Of a DNA stretch of 64,000 bases, positions 32,577 to 43,521 are shown in pieces. The stretch comes from Atherix ibis (taxonomy: Eukaryota > Arthropoda > Insecta > Diptera > Athericidae): assembly GCA_958298945.1 (NCBI GenBank), contig OY282608.1, positions 82,384,806 through 82,448,805 of the forward strand, written 5' to 3'. The notes under the pieces are model-generated. The model was not told the origin of the DNA and made no database searches. It saw only the letters and a list, made by a program, of their open reading frames with translations. The translations under genes and the position numbers were made by a program. Within the stretch, counting starts at the first letter, position 1. Each line of letters starts with the position of its first letter.

Positions 32577-32825
32577 GTTTGTTGGTTTGTTGGTTTGTTG
32601 GTTTGTTGGTTTGTTGGTTTGTTGGTTTGTTGGTTTGTTGGTTTGTTGGTTTGTTGGTTTGTTGGTTTGTTGGTTTGTTGGTTTGTTGGTTTGTTGGTTT
32701 GTTGGTTTGTTGGTTTGTTGGTTTGTTGGTTTGTTGGTTTGTTGGTTTGTTGGTTTGTTGGTTTGTTGGTTTGTTGGTTTGTTGGTTTGTTGGTTTGTTG
32801 GTTTGTTGGTTTGTTGGTTTGTTGG
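32577..32825 (+). repeat. Long pure GGTTTGTT tract after GGTAGTTTGGTGG
   Basis: About 249 bp of canonical octamers follow the cassette at 32,549. The tract is the counterpart of 31,224-31,480 in the preceding copy, and nearly the same length. It is interrupted by one GGCTTGTT (32,825) and then continues to about 32,895. Confidence 0.8.
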
Positions 32826-32889
32826 CTTGTTGGTTTGTTGGTTTGTTGGTTTGTTGGTTTGTTGGTTTGTTGGTTTGTTGGTTTGTTGG

Positions 32890-34690
32890 TTTGTTAGTTT
32901 GTAAGTTTGTTGGTTTTTTGGTTTGTTGTCTTGTGGGGTTGTTAGTTTGTTGGTTTGTTCGTTTGTTGGTTTGTTGGTTTGTTCTTTTGTTGGTATGTTG
33001 GTTTGTTGGTTTGTTGGCTTGTTCGTTTGTTGGTTTGTTGGTTTGTTGGTTTGTTCGTTCGTTGGTTTGTTCGTTTGTTTGTTTGTTGGTTTGTTCGTTT
33101 GTTGGTTTGTTGGTTACTTGGTTTGTTGGTTTGTTCGTTTGTTGGTTTGTTGGTTTTGTTGGTTTGTTGGTTTGTTAGTTTGTTGGTTTGTTTGTTTGTT
33201 GGTTTGTTGGTTTATTGGTTTGTTTGTTTGGTTGTTTGTTGGTTTCTTGGTTTGTTGATTTGTTCGTTTGGTGGTTTTTTGGTTTATTGACTTGTTGGCT
33301 TGTTGGTTTGTTGGTTTGTTGGCTTGTTGGTTTGTTGGTTTTTTGGTTTGTTGTTTTGTTGGTTGGTTGGTTTGTTAGTTTATTTGTTTGTTGGTTTGTT
33401 GGTTTGTTGGTTTGTTGGTTTGTTGGTTTGTTAGTGTGTTGGTTTGTTGGTTTGTTGGTTTGTTGGCTTGTTCGTTTGTTGGATTGTTGGTTTGTTGGCT
33501 TGTTGGTTTGTTGGTTTGTTGGCTTGTTGGTTTGTTGGTTTGTTGGTTTGTTGGTTTGTGTGTTTGTTGGTTTGTTGGTTTGTTGGTTTGTTGGTTTGCT
33601 GGTTTGTTGGTTTGTTTGTTTGTTGGTTTGTTGGTTTGTTTGTTTGTTGGTTTGTTCGTTTGTTGGTTTTTGGTTTATTTTTTTGTTGGATTGTTGGCTT
33701 GTTGGTTTGTTGGATTGTTGGTTTGTTGGTTTGTTTGTTTGTTGGTTTGTTGGTTTGTTCGTTTGTTGGTTTGTTGGTTTGTTGGTTTGTTGTTTTGTTG
33801 GTTTATTGGTTTGTTGGTTTGTTGGTTTGTCGGCTTGTTGGTTTGTTGGTTTGTTGGTTTGTTGGTTTGTTGGTTTGTTGGTTTGTTGGTTTGTTGGTTT
33901 GTTGGTTTGTTGGTTTATTTGTTTGTTGGTTTGTTGGTTTGTTGGTTTGTTGGTTTGTTGGTTTGTTGGTTTGTTGGTTTGTTTATTTTTTGGCTTGTTG
34001 GCTTGTTGGTTTGTTGGTTTGTTGGCTTGTTGCTTTGTTGGTTTGTTGGTTTGTTGGTTTGTTGGTTTTTTGGTTTGTTAGTTTGTTGGTTTTTTTGTTT
34101 GTTGGTTTGTTGATTTATTGGTTTGTTTGTTTGTTTGTTTGTTGGTTTGTTAGTTTGCTGGTTCGTTCGTTTGTTGGTTTTTTGGTTTGTTGGCTTGTTG
34201 GTTTGTTTGTTTGTTGGCTTGTTGGTTTGTTGGTTTGTTGGTTTGTTGTTTTGTTGGTTTGTTGGTTTGTTGGTTTATTTGTTTGTTGGTTTGTTGGTTT
34301 GTTGGTTTGCTGGTTTGTTGGTTTGTTGGTTTGTTGGTTTGTTGGTTTGTTAGTTTGTTGGTTTGTTGGTTTGTTGGTTTGTTGGCTTGTTCGTTTGTTG
34401 GCTTGTTGGTTTGTTGGTTTGTTGGTTTATTTGTTTGTTGGTTTGTTGGTTTGTTGGTTTGTTGGTTTGTTGGTTTGTTGGTTTGTTGGTTTGTTGGTTT
34501 GTTGGTTTGTTGGTTGTTTATTTTTTGGCTTGTTGGCTTGTTGGTTTGTTAGTTTGTTGGTTTGTTGGTTTGTTGGTTTGTTCGTTTGTTCGTTCGTTGG
34601 CTTGTTGGATTGTTGGTTTGTTGGTTTGTTGGTTTGTTGGTTTGTTGGTTTGTTGGTTTGTTGGTTTGTTGGTTTGTTGGTTTGTTGGTT
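32890..34690 (+). repeat. Family B 1,799-bp repeat, copy 1
   Basis: Carries a private GTCTTGTGGGGTTG (about 32,929), the only kind of place in the window with a run of four G. The same cassette recurs 1,799 bp later (about 34,728). GGTTACTT at 33,112, GGTTTTGTTGG (about 33,152) and the T-rich cassette (33,664) keep the same order. A shortened unit, GGTTGTTTATTTTTTGG at 34,513, is shared with the next copy. Confidence 0.8.
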
Positions 34691-36550
34691 TGTTAGTTTG
34701 TAAGTTTGTTGGTTTTTTGGTTTGTTGTCTTGTGGGGTTGTTAGTTTGTTGGTTTGTTCGTTTGTTGGTTTGTTGGTTTGTTCTTTTGTTGGTATGTTGG
34801 TTTGTTGGTTTGTTGGCTTGTTCGTTTGTTGGTTTGTTGGTTTGTTGGTTTGTTCGTTCATTGGTTTGTTCGTTTGTTTGTTTGTTGGTTTGTTCGTTTG
34901 TTGGTTTGTTGGTTACTTGGTTTGTTGGTTTGTTCGTTTGTTGGTTTGTTGGTTTTGTTGGTTTGTTGGTTTGTTAGTTTGTTGGTTTGTTTGTTTGTTG
35001 GTTTGTTGGTTTATTGGTTTGTTTGTTTGGTTGTTTGTTGGTTTCTTGGTTTGTTGGTTTGTTCGTTTGTTGGTTTTTTGGTTTATTGACTTGTTGGCTT
35101 GTTGGTTTGTTGGTTTGTTGGCTTGTTGGTTTGTTGGTTTTTTGGTTTGTTGTTTTGTTGGTTGGTTGGTTTGTTAGTTTATTTGTTTGTTGGTTTGTTG
35201 GTTTGTTGGTTTGTTGGTTTGTTGGTTTGTTAGTTTGTTGGTTTGTTGGTTTGTTGGTTTGTTGGCTTGTTCGTTTGTTGGATTGTTGGTTTGTTGGCTT
35301 GTTGGTTTGTTGGTTTGTTGGCTTGTTGGTTTGTTGGTTTGTTGGTTTGTTGGTTTGTTGGTTTGTGTGTTTGTTGGTTTGTTGGTTTGTTGGTTTGTTG
35401 GTTTGCTGGTTTGTTGGTTTGTTTGTTTGTTGGTTTGTTGGTTTGTTTGTTTGTTGGTTTGTTCGTTTGTTGGTTTTTGGTTTATTTTTTTGTTGGATTG
35501 TTGGCTTGTTGGTTTGTTGGATTGTTGGTTTGTTGGTTTGTTTGTTTGTTGGTTTGTTGGTTTGTTCGTTTGTTGGTTTGTTGGTTTGTTGGTTTGTTGT
35601 TTTGTTGGTTTATTCGTTTGTTGGTTTGTTGGTTTGTCGGCTTGTTGGCTTGTTGGTTTGTTAGTTTGTTGGTTTGTTGGTTTGTTGGTTTGTTGGTTTG
35701 TTGGTTTGTTGGTTTGTTGGTTTATTTGTTTGTTGGTTTGTTGGTTTGTTGGTTTGTTGGTTTGTTGGTTTGTTGGTTTGTTGGTTTGTTGGTTTGTTGG
35801 TTTGTTTATTTTTTGGCTTGTTGGCTTGTTGGTTTGTTGGTTTGTTGGCTTGTTGCTTTGTTGGTTTGTTGGTTTGTTGGTTTGTTGGTTTTTTGGTTTG
35901 TTAGTTTGTTGGTTTTTTTGTTTGTTGGTTTGTTGATTTATTGGTTTGTTTGTTTGTTTGTTTGTTGGTTTGTTAGTTTGCTGGTTCGTTCGTTTGTTGG
36001 TTTTTTGGTTTGTTGGCTTGTTGGTTTGTTTGTTTGTTGGCTTGTTGGTTTGTTGGTTTGTTGGTTTGTTGTTTTGTTGGTTTGTTGGTTTGTTGGTTTA
36101 TTTGTTTGTTGGTTTGTTGGTTTGCTGGTTTGTTGGTTTGTTGGTTTGTTGGTTTGTTGGTTTGTTAGTTTGTTGGTTTGTTGGTTTGTTGGTTTGTTGG
36201 CTTGTTCGTTTGTTGGCTTGTTGGTTTGTTGGTTTGTTGGTTTATTTGTTTGTTGGTTTGTTGGTTTGTTGGTTTGTTGGTTTGTTGGTTTGTTGGTTTG
36301 TTGGTTTGTTGGTTTGTTGGTTTGTTGGTTGTTTATTTTTTGGCTTGTTGGCTTGTTGGTTTGTTAGTTTGTTGGTTTGTTGGTTTGTTGGTTTGTTCGT
36401 TTGTTCGTTCGTTGGCTTGTTGGATTGTTGGTTTGTTGGTTTGTTGGTTTGTTGGTTTGTTGGTTTGTTGGTTTGTTGGTTTGTTGGTTTGTTGGTTTGT
36501 TGGTTTGTTTATTTTTTGGCTTGTTGGCTTGTTGGTTTGTTAGTTTGTTG
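34691..36550 (+). repeat. Family B 1.8-kb repeat, copy 2
   Basis: Repeats the preceding copy with GTCTTGTGGGGTTG (about 34,728), GGTTACTT (34,911), T-rich cassette (35,472) and GGTTGTTTATTTTTTGG (36,328). The offset rises from 1,799 to about 1,815-1,823 bp along the copy. One change, CGTTCATTGG (about 34,856) for CGTTCGTTGG, is private. Confidence 0.8.
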
Positions 36551-39500
36551 GTTTGTTGGTTTGTTGGTTTGTTCGTTTGTTCGTTTGTTCGTTTGTTGGC
36601 TTGTTGGATTGTTGGTTTGTTGGTTTGTTCGTTTGTTGGTTTGTTCGTTTGTTGGTTCGTTGGTTTGTTGGTTTGTTGGTTTGTTGGTTTGTTGGTTTGT
36701 TGGTTTGTTGGTTTGTTGGTTTGTTGGTTTGTTGGTTTGTTGGTTTGCTGGTTTGTTGGTTTGTTGGTTTGTTGGTTTGTTGGTTTGTTGGTTTGTTGGT
36801 TTGTTGGTTGGTTGGTTTGTTGGTTTGTTGGTTTGTTGGTTTGTTGGTTTGTTGGTTTATTGGTTTGTTGGCTTGTTGGTTTGTTGGTTTGTTGGCTTGT
36901 TGGTTTGTTGGCTTATTGGTTTGTTGGTTTGTTGGTTTGTTGGTTTGTTGGTTTTTTGGTTTGTTGTCTTGTTGGTTTGTTGGTTTGTTGGTTTGTTCGT
37001 TTGTTGGTTTGTTGTTTTTTTCTTTTGTTGGTATGTTGGTTTGTTGGTTTGTTGGCTTGTTTGTTTGTTGGTTTGTTGGTTTGTTGGTTTGTTCGTTCGT
37101 TGGTTTGTTCGTTTGTTTGTTTGTTGGTTTGTTCGTTTGTTGGTTTGTTGGTTACTTGGTTTGTTGGTTTGTTCGTTTGTTGGTTTGTTGGTTTTGTTGG
37201 GTTGTTGGTTTCTTGGCTTGTTGGTTTGTTGGTTTTTTGGCTTGTTGGCTTGTTGGTTTGTTGGTTTGTTGGCTTGTTGCTTTGTTGGTTTGTTGGTTTG
37301 TTGGTTTGTTTGTTTGTTGGTTTGTTGGTTTGCTGGTTTGTTCGTTTGTTGGTTTTTTGGTTTGTTGGCTTGTTGGCTTGTTGGTTTGTTGGTTTGTTGG
37401 TTTGTTGGTTTGTTGGTTTGTTGGTTTGTTAGTTTGTTGATTTGTTGGTTTGTTGGTTTGTTGGCTTGTTCGTTTGTTGGATTGTTGGTTTGTTGGCTTG
37501 TTGGTTTGTTGGTTTGTTGGCTTGTTGGTTTGTTGGTTTGTTGGTTTGTTGGTTTGTGGGTTTGTTGGTTTGTTGGTTTGTTGGTTTGTTGGTTTGCTGG
37601 TTTGTTGGTTTGTTTGTTTGTTGGTTTGTTGGTTTGTTGGTTTGTTTGTTTGTTGGTTTGTTCGTTTGTTGATTTTTGGTTTATTTTTTTGTTGGATTGT
37701 TGGTTTATTGGTTTGTTGGCTTGTTGGTTTGTTGGTTTGTTGGCTTGTTGGTTTGTTGGCTTATTGGTTTGTTGGTTTGTTGGTTTGTTGGTTTGTTGGT
37801 TTTTTGGTTTGTTGTCTTATTGGTTTGTTGGTTTGTTGGTTTGTTCGTTTGTTGGTTTGTTGTTTTTTTCTTTTGTTGGTATGTTGGTTTGTTGGTTTGT
37901 TGGCTTGTTTGTTTGTTGGTTTGTTGGTTTGTTGGTTTGTTCGTTCGTTGGTTTGTTCGTTTGTTTGTTTGTTGGTTTGTTCGTTTGTTGGTTTGTTGGT
38001 TACTTGGTTTGTTGGTTTGTTCGTTTGTTGGTTTGTTGGTTTTGTTGGGTTGTTGGTTTCTTGGCTTGTTGGTTTGTTGGTTTTTTGGCTTGTTGGCTTG
38101 TTGGTTTGTTGGTTTGTTGGCTTGTTGCTTTGTTGGTTTGTTGGTTTGTTGGTTTGTTTGTTTGTTGGTTTGTTGGTTTGCTGGTTTGTTCGTTTGTTGG
38201 TTTTTTGGTTTGTTGGCTTGTTGGTTTGTTGGTTTGTTGGTTTGTTGGTTTGTTGGTTTGTTAGTTTGTTGGTTTGTTGGTTTGTTGGTTTGTTGGCTTG
38301 TTCGTTTGTTGGATTGTTGGTTTGTTGGCTTGTTGGTTTGTTGGTTTGTTGGCTTGTTGGTTTGTTGGTTTGTTGGTTTGTTGGTTTGTGGGTTTGTTGG
38401 TTTGTTGGTTTGTTGGTTTGTTGGTTTGCTGGTTTGTTGGTTTGTTTGTTTGTTGGTTTGTTGGTTTGTTGGTTTGTTTGTTTGTTGGTTTGTTCGTTTG
38501 TTGGTTTTTGGTTTATTTTTTTGTTGGATTGTTGGCTTGTTGGTTTGTTGGATTGTTAGTTTGTTGGTTTGTTTGATTGTTGGTTTGTTGGTTTGTTCGT
38601 TTGTTGGTTTGTTGGTTTGTTGGTTTGTTGTTTTGTTGGTTTGTTGGTTTGTTGGTTTGTTGGTTTGTTGGCTTGTTGGTTTGTTGGTTTGTTGGTTTGT
38701 TGGTTTGTTGGTTTGTTGGTTTGTTGGTTTGTTGGTTTGTTGGTTTATTTGTTTGTTGGTTTGTTGGTTCGTTGGTTTGTTGGTTTGTTGGTTTGTTGGT
38801 TTGTTTATTTTTTGGCTTGTTGGCTTGTTGGTTTGTTGGTTTGTTGGCTTGTTGCTTTGTTGGTTTTTTGGTTTGTTAGTTTGTTGGTTTGTTTGTTTGT
38901 TGGTTTGTTGATTTATTGGTTTGTTTGTTTGTTTGTTTGTTGGTTTGTTAGTTTGCTGGTTCGTTCGTTTATTGGTTTTTTGGTTTGTTGGCTTGTTGGC
39001 TTGTTGGTTTGTTTGTTTGTTGGCTTGTTGGTTTGTTGGTTTGTTGGTTTGTTGTTTTGTTGGTTTGTTGGTTTGTTGGTTTATTTGTTTGTTGGTTTGT
39101 TGGTTTGTTGGTTTGCTGGTTTGTTGGTTTGTTGGTTTGTTGGCTTGTTCGTTTGTTGGCTTGTTGGTTTGTTGGTTTGTTGGTTTATTTGTTTGTTGGT
39201 TTGTTGGTTTGTTAGTTTGTTGGTTTGTTGGTTTGTTGGTTTGTTGGTTTGTTGGTTTGTTGGTTTGTTTATTTTTTGGCTTGTTGGCTTGTTGGTTTGT
39301 TAGTTTGTTGGTTTGTTGGTTTGTTGGTTTGTTGGTTTGTTCGTTTGTTCGTTTGTTGGCTTGTTGGATTGTTGGTTTGTTGGTTTGTTGGTTTGTTGGT
39401 TTGTTGGTTTGTTGGTTTGTTGGTTTGTTGGTTTGTTGGTTTGTTGGTTTGTTGGTTTGTTGGTTTGTTGGTTTGTTGGTTTGTTTATTTTTTGGCTTGT

Positions 39501-41050
39501 TGGCTTGTTGGTTTGTTAGTTTGTTGGTTTGTTGGTTTGTTGGTTTGTTGGTTTGTTGGTTTGTTGGTTTGTTGGTTTGTTCGTTTGTTCGTTTGTTGGC
39601 TTGTTGGATTGTTGGTTTGTTGGTTTGTTCGTTTGTTGGTTTGTTCGTTTGTTGGTTTGTTGGTTTGTTGGTTTGTTGGTTTGTTGGTTTGTTGGTTTGT
39701 TGGTTTGTTGGTTTGTTGGTTTGTTGGTTTGTTGGTTTGTTGGTTTGTTGGTTTGTTGGTTTGCTGGTTTGTTGGTTTGTTGGTTTGTTGGTTTGTTGGT
39801 TTGTTGGTTTGTTGGTTTGTTGGTTCGTTGGTTTGTTGGTTTGTTGGTTTGTTGGTTTGTTGGTTTATTGGTTTGTTGGCTTGTTGGTTTGTTGGTTTGT
39901 TGGCTTGTTGGTTTGTTGGCTTATTGGTTTGTTGGTTTGTTGGTTTGTTGGTTTGTTGGTTTTTTGGTTTGTTGTCTTGTTGGTTTGTTGGTTTGTTGGT
40001 TTGTTCGTTTGTTGGTTTGTTGGTTTTTTCTTTTGTTGGTATGTTGGTTTGTTGGTTTGTTGGCTTGTTTGTTTGTTGGTTTGTTGGTTTGTTGGTTTGT
40101 TCGTTCGTTGGTTTGTTCGTTTGTTTGTTTGTTGGTTTGTTCGTTTGTTGGTTTGTTGGTTACTTGGTTTGTTGGTTTGTTCGTTTGTTGGTTTGTTGGT
40201 TTTGTTGGGTTGTTGGTTTCTTGGCTTGTTGGTTTGTTGGTTTTTTGGCTTCTTGGCTTGTTGGTTTGTTGGTTTGTTGGCTTGTTGCTTTGTTTGTTTG
40301 TTGGTTTGTTGGTTTGCTGGTTTGTTCGTTTGTTGGTTTTTTGGTTTGTTGGCTTGTTGGCTTGTTGGTTTTTTGGTTTGTTGGCTTGTTGGTTTATTGG
40401 TTTGTTGGTTTGTTGGTTTGTTGTTTTGTTGGTTAGTTGGTTTATTTGTTTGTTGGTTTGTTGGTTTGTTGGTTTGTTGGTTTGTTGGTTTGTTGGCTTG
40501 TTGGTTTGTTGGTTTGTTGGCTTGTTGGTTTGTTCGTTCGTTGGTTTGTTCGTTTGTTTGTTTGTTGGTTTGTTCGTTTGTTGGTTTGTTGGTTACTTGG
40601 TTTGTTGGTTTGTTCGTTTGTTGGTTTGTTGGTTTTGTTGGGTTGTTGGTTTCTTGGCTTGTTGGTTTGTTGGTTTTTTGGCTTGTTGGCTTGTTGGTTT
40701 GTTGGTTTGTTGGCTTGTTGCTTTGTTGGTTTGTTGGTTTGTTGGTTTGTTTGTTTGTTGGTTTGTTGGTTTGCTGGTTTGTTCGTTTGTTGGTTTTTTG
40801 GTTTGTTGGCTTGTTGGCTTGTTGGTTTTTTGGTTTGTTGGCTTGTTGGTTTATTGGTTTGTTGGTTTGTTGGTTTGTTGTTTTGTTGGTTAGTTGGTTT
40901 ATTTGTTTGTTGGTTTGTTGGTTTGTTGGTTTGTTGGTTTGTTGGTTTGTTGGTTTGTTGGCTTGTTGGTTTGTTGGTTTGTTGGCTTGTTGGTTTGTTG
41001 GTTTGCTGTTTTGTTGGTTTGTTGTTTTGTTCATTTGTTGGTTTGTTGGT
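36551..41050 (+). repeat. Family B block with 848-, 433- and 3,008-bp repeats
   Basis: GGTTACTT occurs at 37,150, 37,998, 40,158 and 40,591. The 37.0 and 37.87 kb copies share GTTGTTTTTTTCTTTTG and TTTTGTTGGGTTG (37,193/38,041) exactly 848 bp apart. The 36.58-37.45 kb segment recurs about 3,008 bp later, where TTTTTTC appears as GGTTTTTTC (40,023). A 433-457-bp local repeat follows at 40.15-40.9 kb, with a shared GGTTAGTTGG unit at 40,432 and 40,889. Two TTTATTTTTTGG cassettes 216 bp apart (39,268 and 39,484) sit between. Confidence 0.7.
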
Positions 41051-42500
41051 TTGTTGGCTTGTTGGTTTTTTGGTTTGCTGGTTTGTTGGTTTGTTGGTTT
41101 GTTGGTTTGTTGGTTTGTTGGTTTGTTGGTTTATTTGTTTATTGTTTTGTTGGTTTGTTGGTTTGTTGGTGTATTGGTTGGTTGACTTGTTGGTTTGTTG
41201 GCTTGTTGGTTTGTTGGTTTGTTGGTTTGTTGGTTTGTTGGTTTGTTGGTTTGTTGGTTTGTTTGTTTGTTGGTTTGTTGGTTTTTGGTTTATTTTTTTG
41301 TTGGTTTGTTGGTTTGGTGGTTTGTTGGATTGTTGGTTTGTTGGTTTGTTGGTTTGTTGGTTTGTTCGTTTGTTGGTTTGTTGGTTTGTTGGTTTGTTGG
41401 TTTGTTGGTTTGTTGGTTTGTTGGTTTGTTGGCTTGTTGGTTTGTTGGTTTGCTGGTTTGTTGGCTTGTTGGTTTGTTGGTTTGTTGGTTTGTTGGTTTG
41501 TTGGTTTGTTGGTTTGTTGGTTTGTTGGTTTGTTGGTTTGTTGGTTTGTTGGTTTGTTGGTTTGTTTGTTAATTGGTTTTTTGTTTTGTTGGTTTGTTGG
41601 TTTGTTGGTTTATTGGTTGGTTGGCTTGTTGGTTTGTTGGTTTGTTGGGTTGTCAGTTTGTTGGTTTGTTGGTTTGTTCGTTTGTTGGTTTGTTGGTTTG
41701 TTGGTTTGTTGGCTTGTTGGTTTGTTGGTTTGTTGGTTTGTTGGTTTGTTGGTTTGTTGGTTTGCTGGTTTGTTTGTTTTTTGGCTTGTTGGCTTGTTGG
41801 TTTGTTGGTTTGTTGGCTTGTTGCTTTGTTGGTTTGTTGGTTTTTTGGTTTGTTGGTTTGTTGGTTTGTTGGTTTGTTGGTTTGTTGGTTTGTTGATTTT
41901 TGGTTTATTTTTTTATTGGTTTGTTGGCTTGTTGGTTTGTTGGATTGTTGGTTTATTGGTTTATTTGTTTGTTGGTTTGTTGGTTTGTTGGTTTGTTGGT
42001 TTGTTAGTTTGTTAGTTTGTTGGTTTGTTTGTTTGTTGGTTTGTTGGTTTATTGGTTTGTTTGTTTGTTTGTTTATTTGTTTATTGGTTTGTTGGTTTGT
42101 TGGTTTGTTGGTTTATTGGTTGGTTGGCTTGTTGGTTTGTTGGTTCGTTGGCTTGTTGGTTTGTTGGTTTGTTGGTTTGTTCGTTTGTTGGTTTGTTGGT
42201 TTGTTGGTTTGTTGGCTTGTTGGCTTGTTGGTTTGTTGGTTTATTGGTTTGTTGGTTTGTTGGTTTGTTGGTTTGTTGGTTTGTTGGTTTGTTGGTTTGC
42301 TGGTTTGTTGGTTTTTTGGCTTGTTGGCTTGTTGGTTTGTAGGTTTGTTGGCTTGTTGCTTTGTTGGTTTGCTGGTTTGTTGGTTTGTTGGTTTTTTGGT
42401 TTGTTAGTTTGTTGGCTTGCTTGTTTGTTGGTTTGTTGGTTTATTGGTTTGTTTGTTTGTTTGTTTGTTGGTTTGTTGGTTTGCTGGTTTGTTCTTTGTT
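41050..42500 (+). repeat. Family A-like island inside family B
   Basis: GGTGTATTGGTTGGTTGAC (41,169), T-rich cassette (41,282), GTTAATTGG (41,568) and TTTATTGGTTGGTTGGC (about 42,113) follow the order seen at 19,027, 19,155 and 19,441, at an offset of about 22.13 kb. No TTTATTTTTTGG or GGTAGTTTGGTGG cassette occurs in the island, though both flank it. It may be a transposed block or a remnant of an older A/B alternation. Confidence 0.65.
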
Positions 42501-43521
42501 GGTTTTTTGGTTTATTGACTTGTTGGCTTGTTGGTTTGTTGGTTTGTTGGCTTGTTGGTTTGTTGGTTTGTTGGTTTGTTGTTTTGTTGGTTTGTTCGTT
42601 TTTTGGTTTATTTGTTTGTTGGTTTGTTGGTTTGTTAGTTTGTTGGTTTGTTGGTTTGTTGGTTTGTTTGCTTGTTCGTTTGTTGGATTGTTGGTTTGTT
42701 GGCTTGTTGGTTTGTTGGCTTGTTGGCTTGTTGGTTTGTTGATTTGTTGGTTTGTTGTTTTGTGGGTTTGTTGGTTTGTTGGTTTGTTGGTTTGTTGGTT
42801 TGCTGGTTTGTTGGTTTGTTTGTTTGTTGGTTTTATTGGTTTGTTTGTTTGTTGGTTTGTTCGTTTGTTGGTTTGTTGGTTTGTTGGTTTGTTGGTTTTT
42901 GGTTTATTTTTTTGTTGGTTTGTTGGCTTGTTAGTTTGTTGGATTGTTGGTTTGTTGGTTTGTTTGTTTGTTGGTTTGTTGGTTTGTTCGTTTGTTGGTT
43001 TGCTGGTTTGTTGGTTTGTTGTTTTGTTGGTTTGTTGGTTTGTTGGTTTGTTGGTTTGTTGGTTTGTTAGCTTGTTGGTTTGTTGGTTTGTTGGTTTGTT
43101 GGCTTGTTGGTTTGTTGGTTTGTTGGTTTGTTGGTTTGTTGGTTTGTTGGTTTGTTGGTTTGTTGGTTTATTTGTTTGTTGGTTTGTTGGTTTGTTGGTT
43201 TGTTGGTTTGTTGGTTTGTTGGTTTGTTGGTTTGTTGGTTTGTTAGTTTGTTGGTTTGTTGGTTTGTTGGTTTGTTTATTTTTTGGCTTGTTGGCTTGTT
43301 GGTTTGTTAGTTTGTGGGTTTGTTGGTTTGTTGGTTTGTTGGTTTGTTCGTTTGTTCGTTTGTTGGCTTGTTGGATTGTTGGTTTGTTGGTTTGTTGGTT
43401 TGTTGGTTTGTTGGTTTGTTGGTTTGTTGGTTTGTTGGTTTGTTGGTTTGTTGGTTTGTACGTTTGTTGGTATGTTGGTTTGTTGGTTTGTTGGTTTGTT
43501 GGTTTGTTGGTTTGTTGGTTT
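42500..43521 (+). repeat. Return of family B
   Basis: Markers return in family B order: TTGTTCTTTGTTGG (about 42,489), TGCTTGTTCGTTTGTTGGATTG (about 42,669), a GGTTTTATTGG unit (about 42,829) in place of an octamer, T-rich cassette (42,896), TTTATTTTTTGG (43,275) and a GTACGTTTGTTGGTATG cassette (about 43,458). The last recurs at about 45,083 and 46,882. Confidence 0.6.

Noticed and set aside
39865..41034. Reverse-strand open frame rich in Asn, Lys, Pro, Thr and Gln
   Set aside because: This is the reverse complement of the same repeat; the ATG comes from a chance TTCATTTG unit at about 41,030. No sign of selection.
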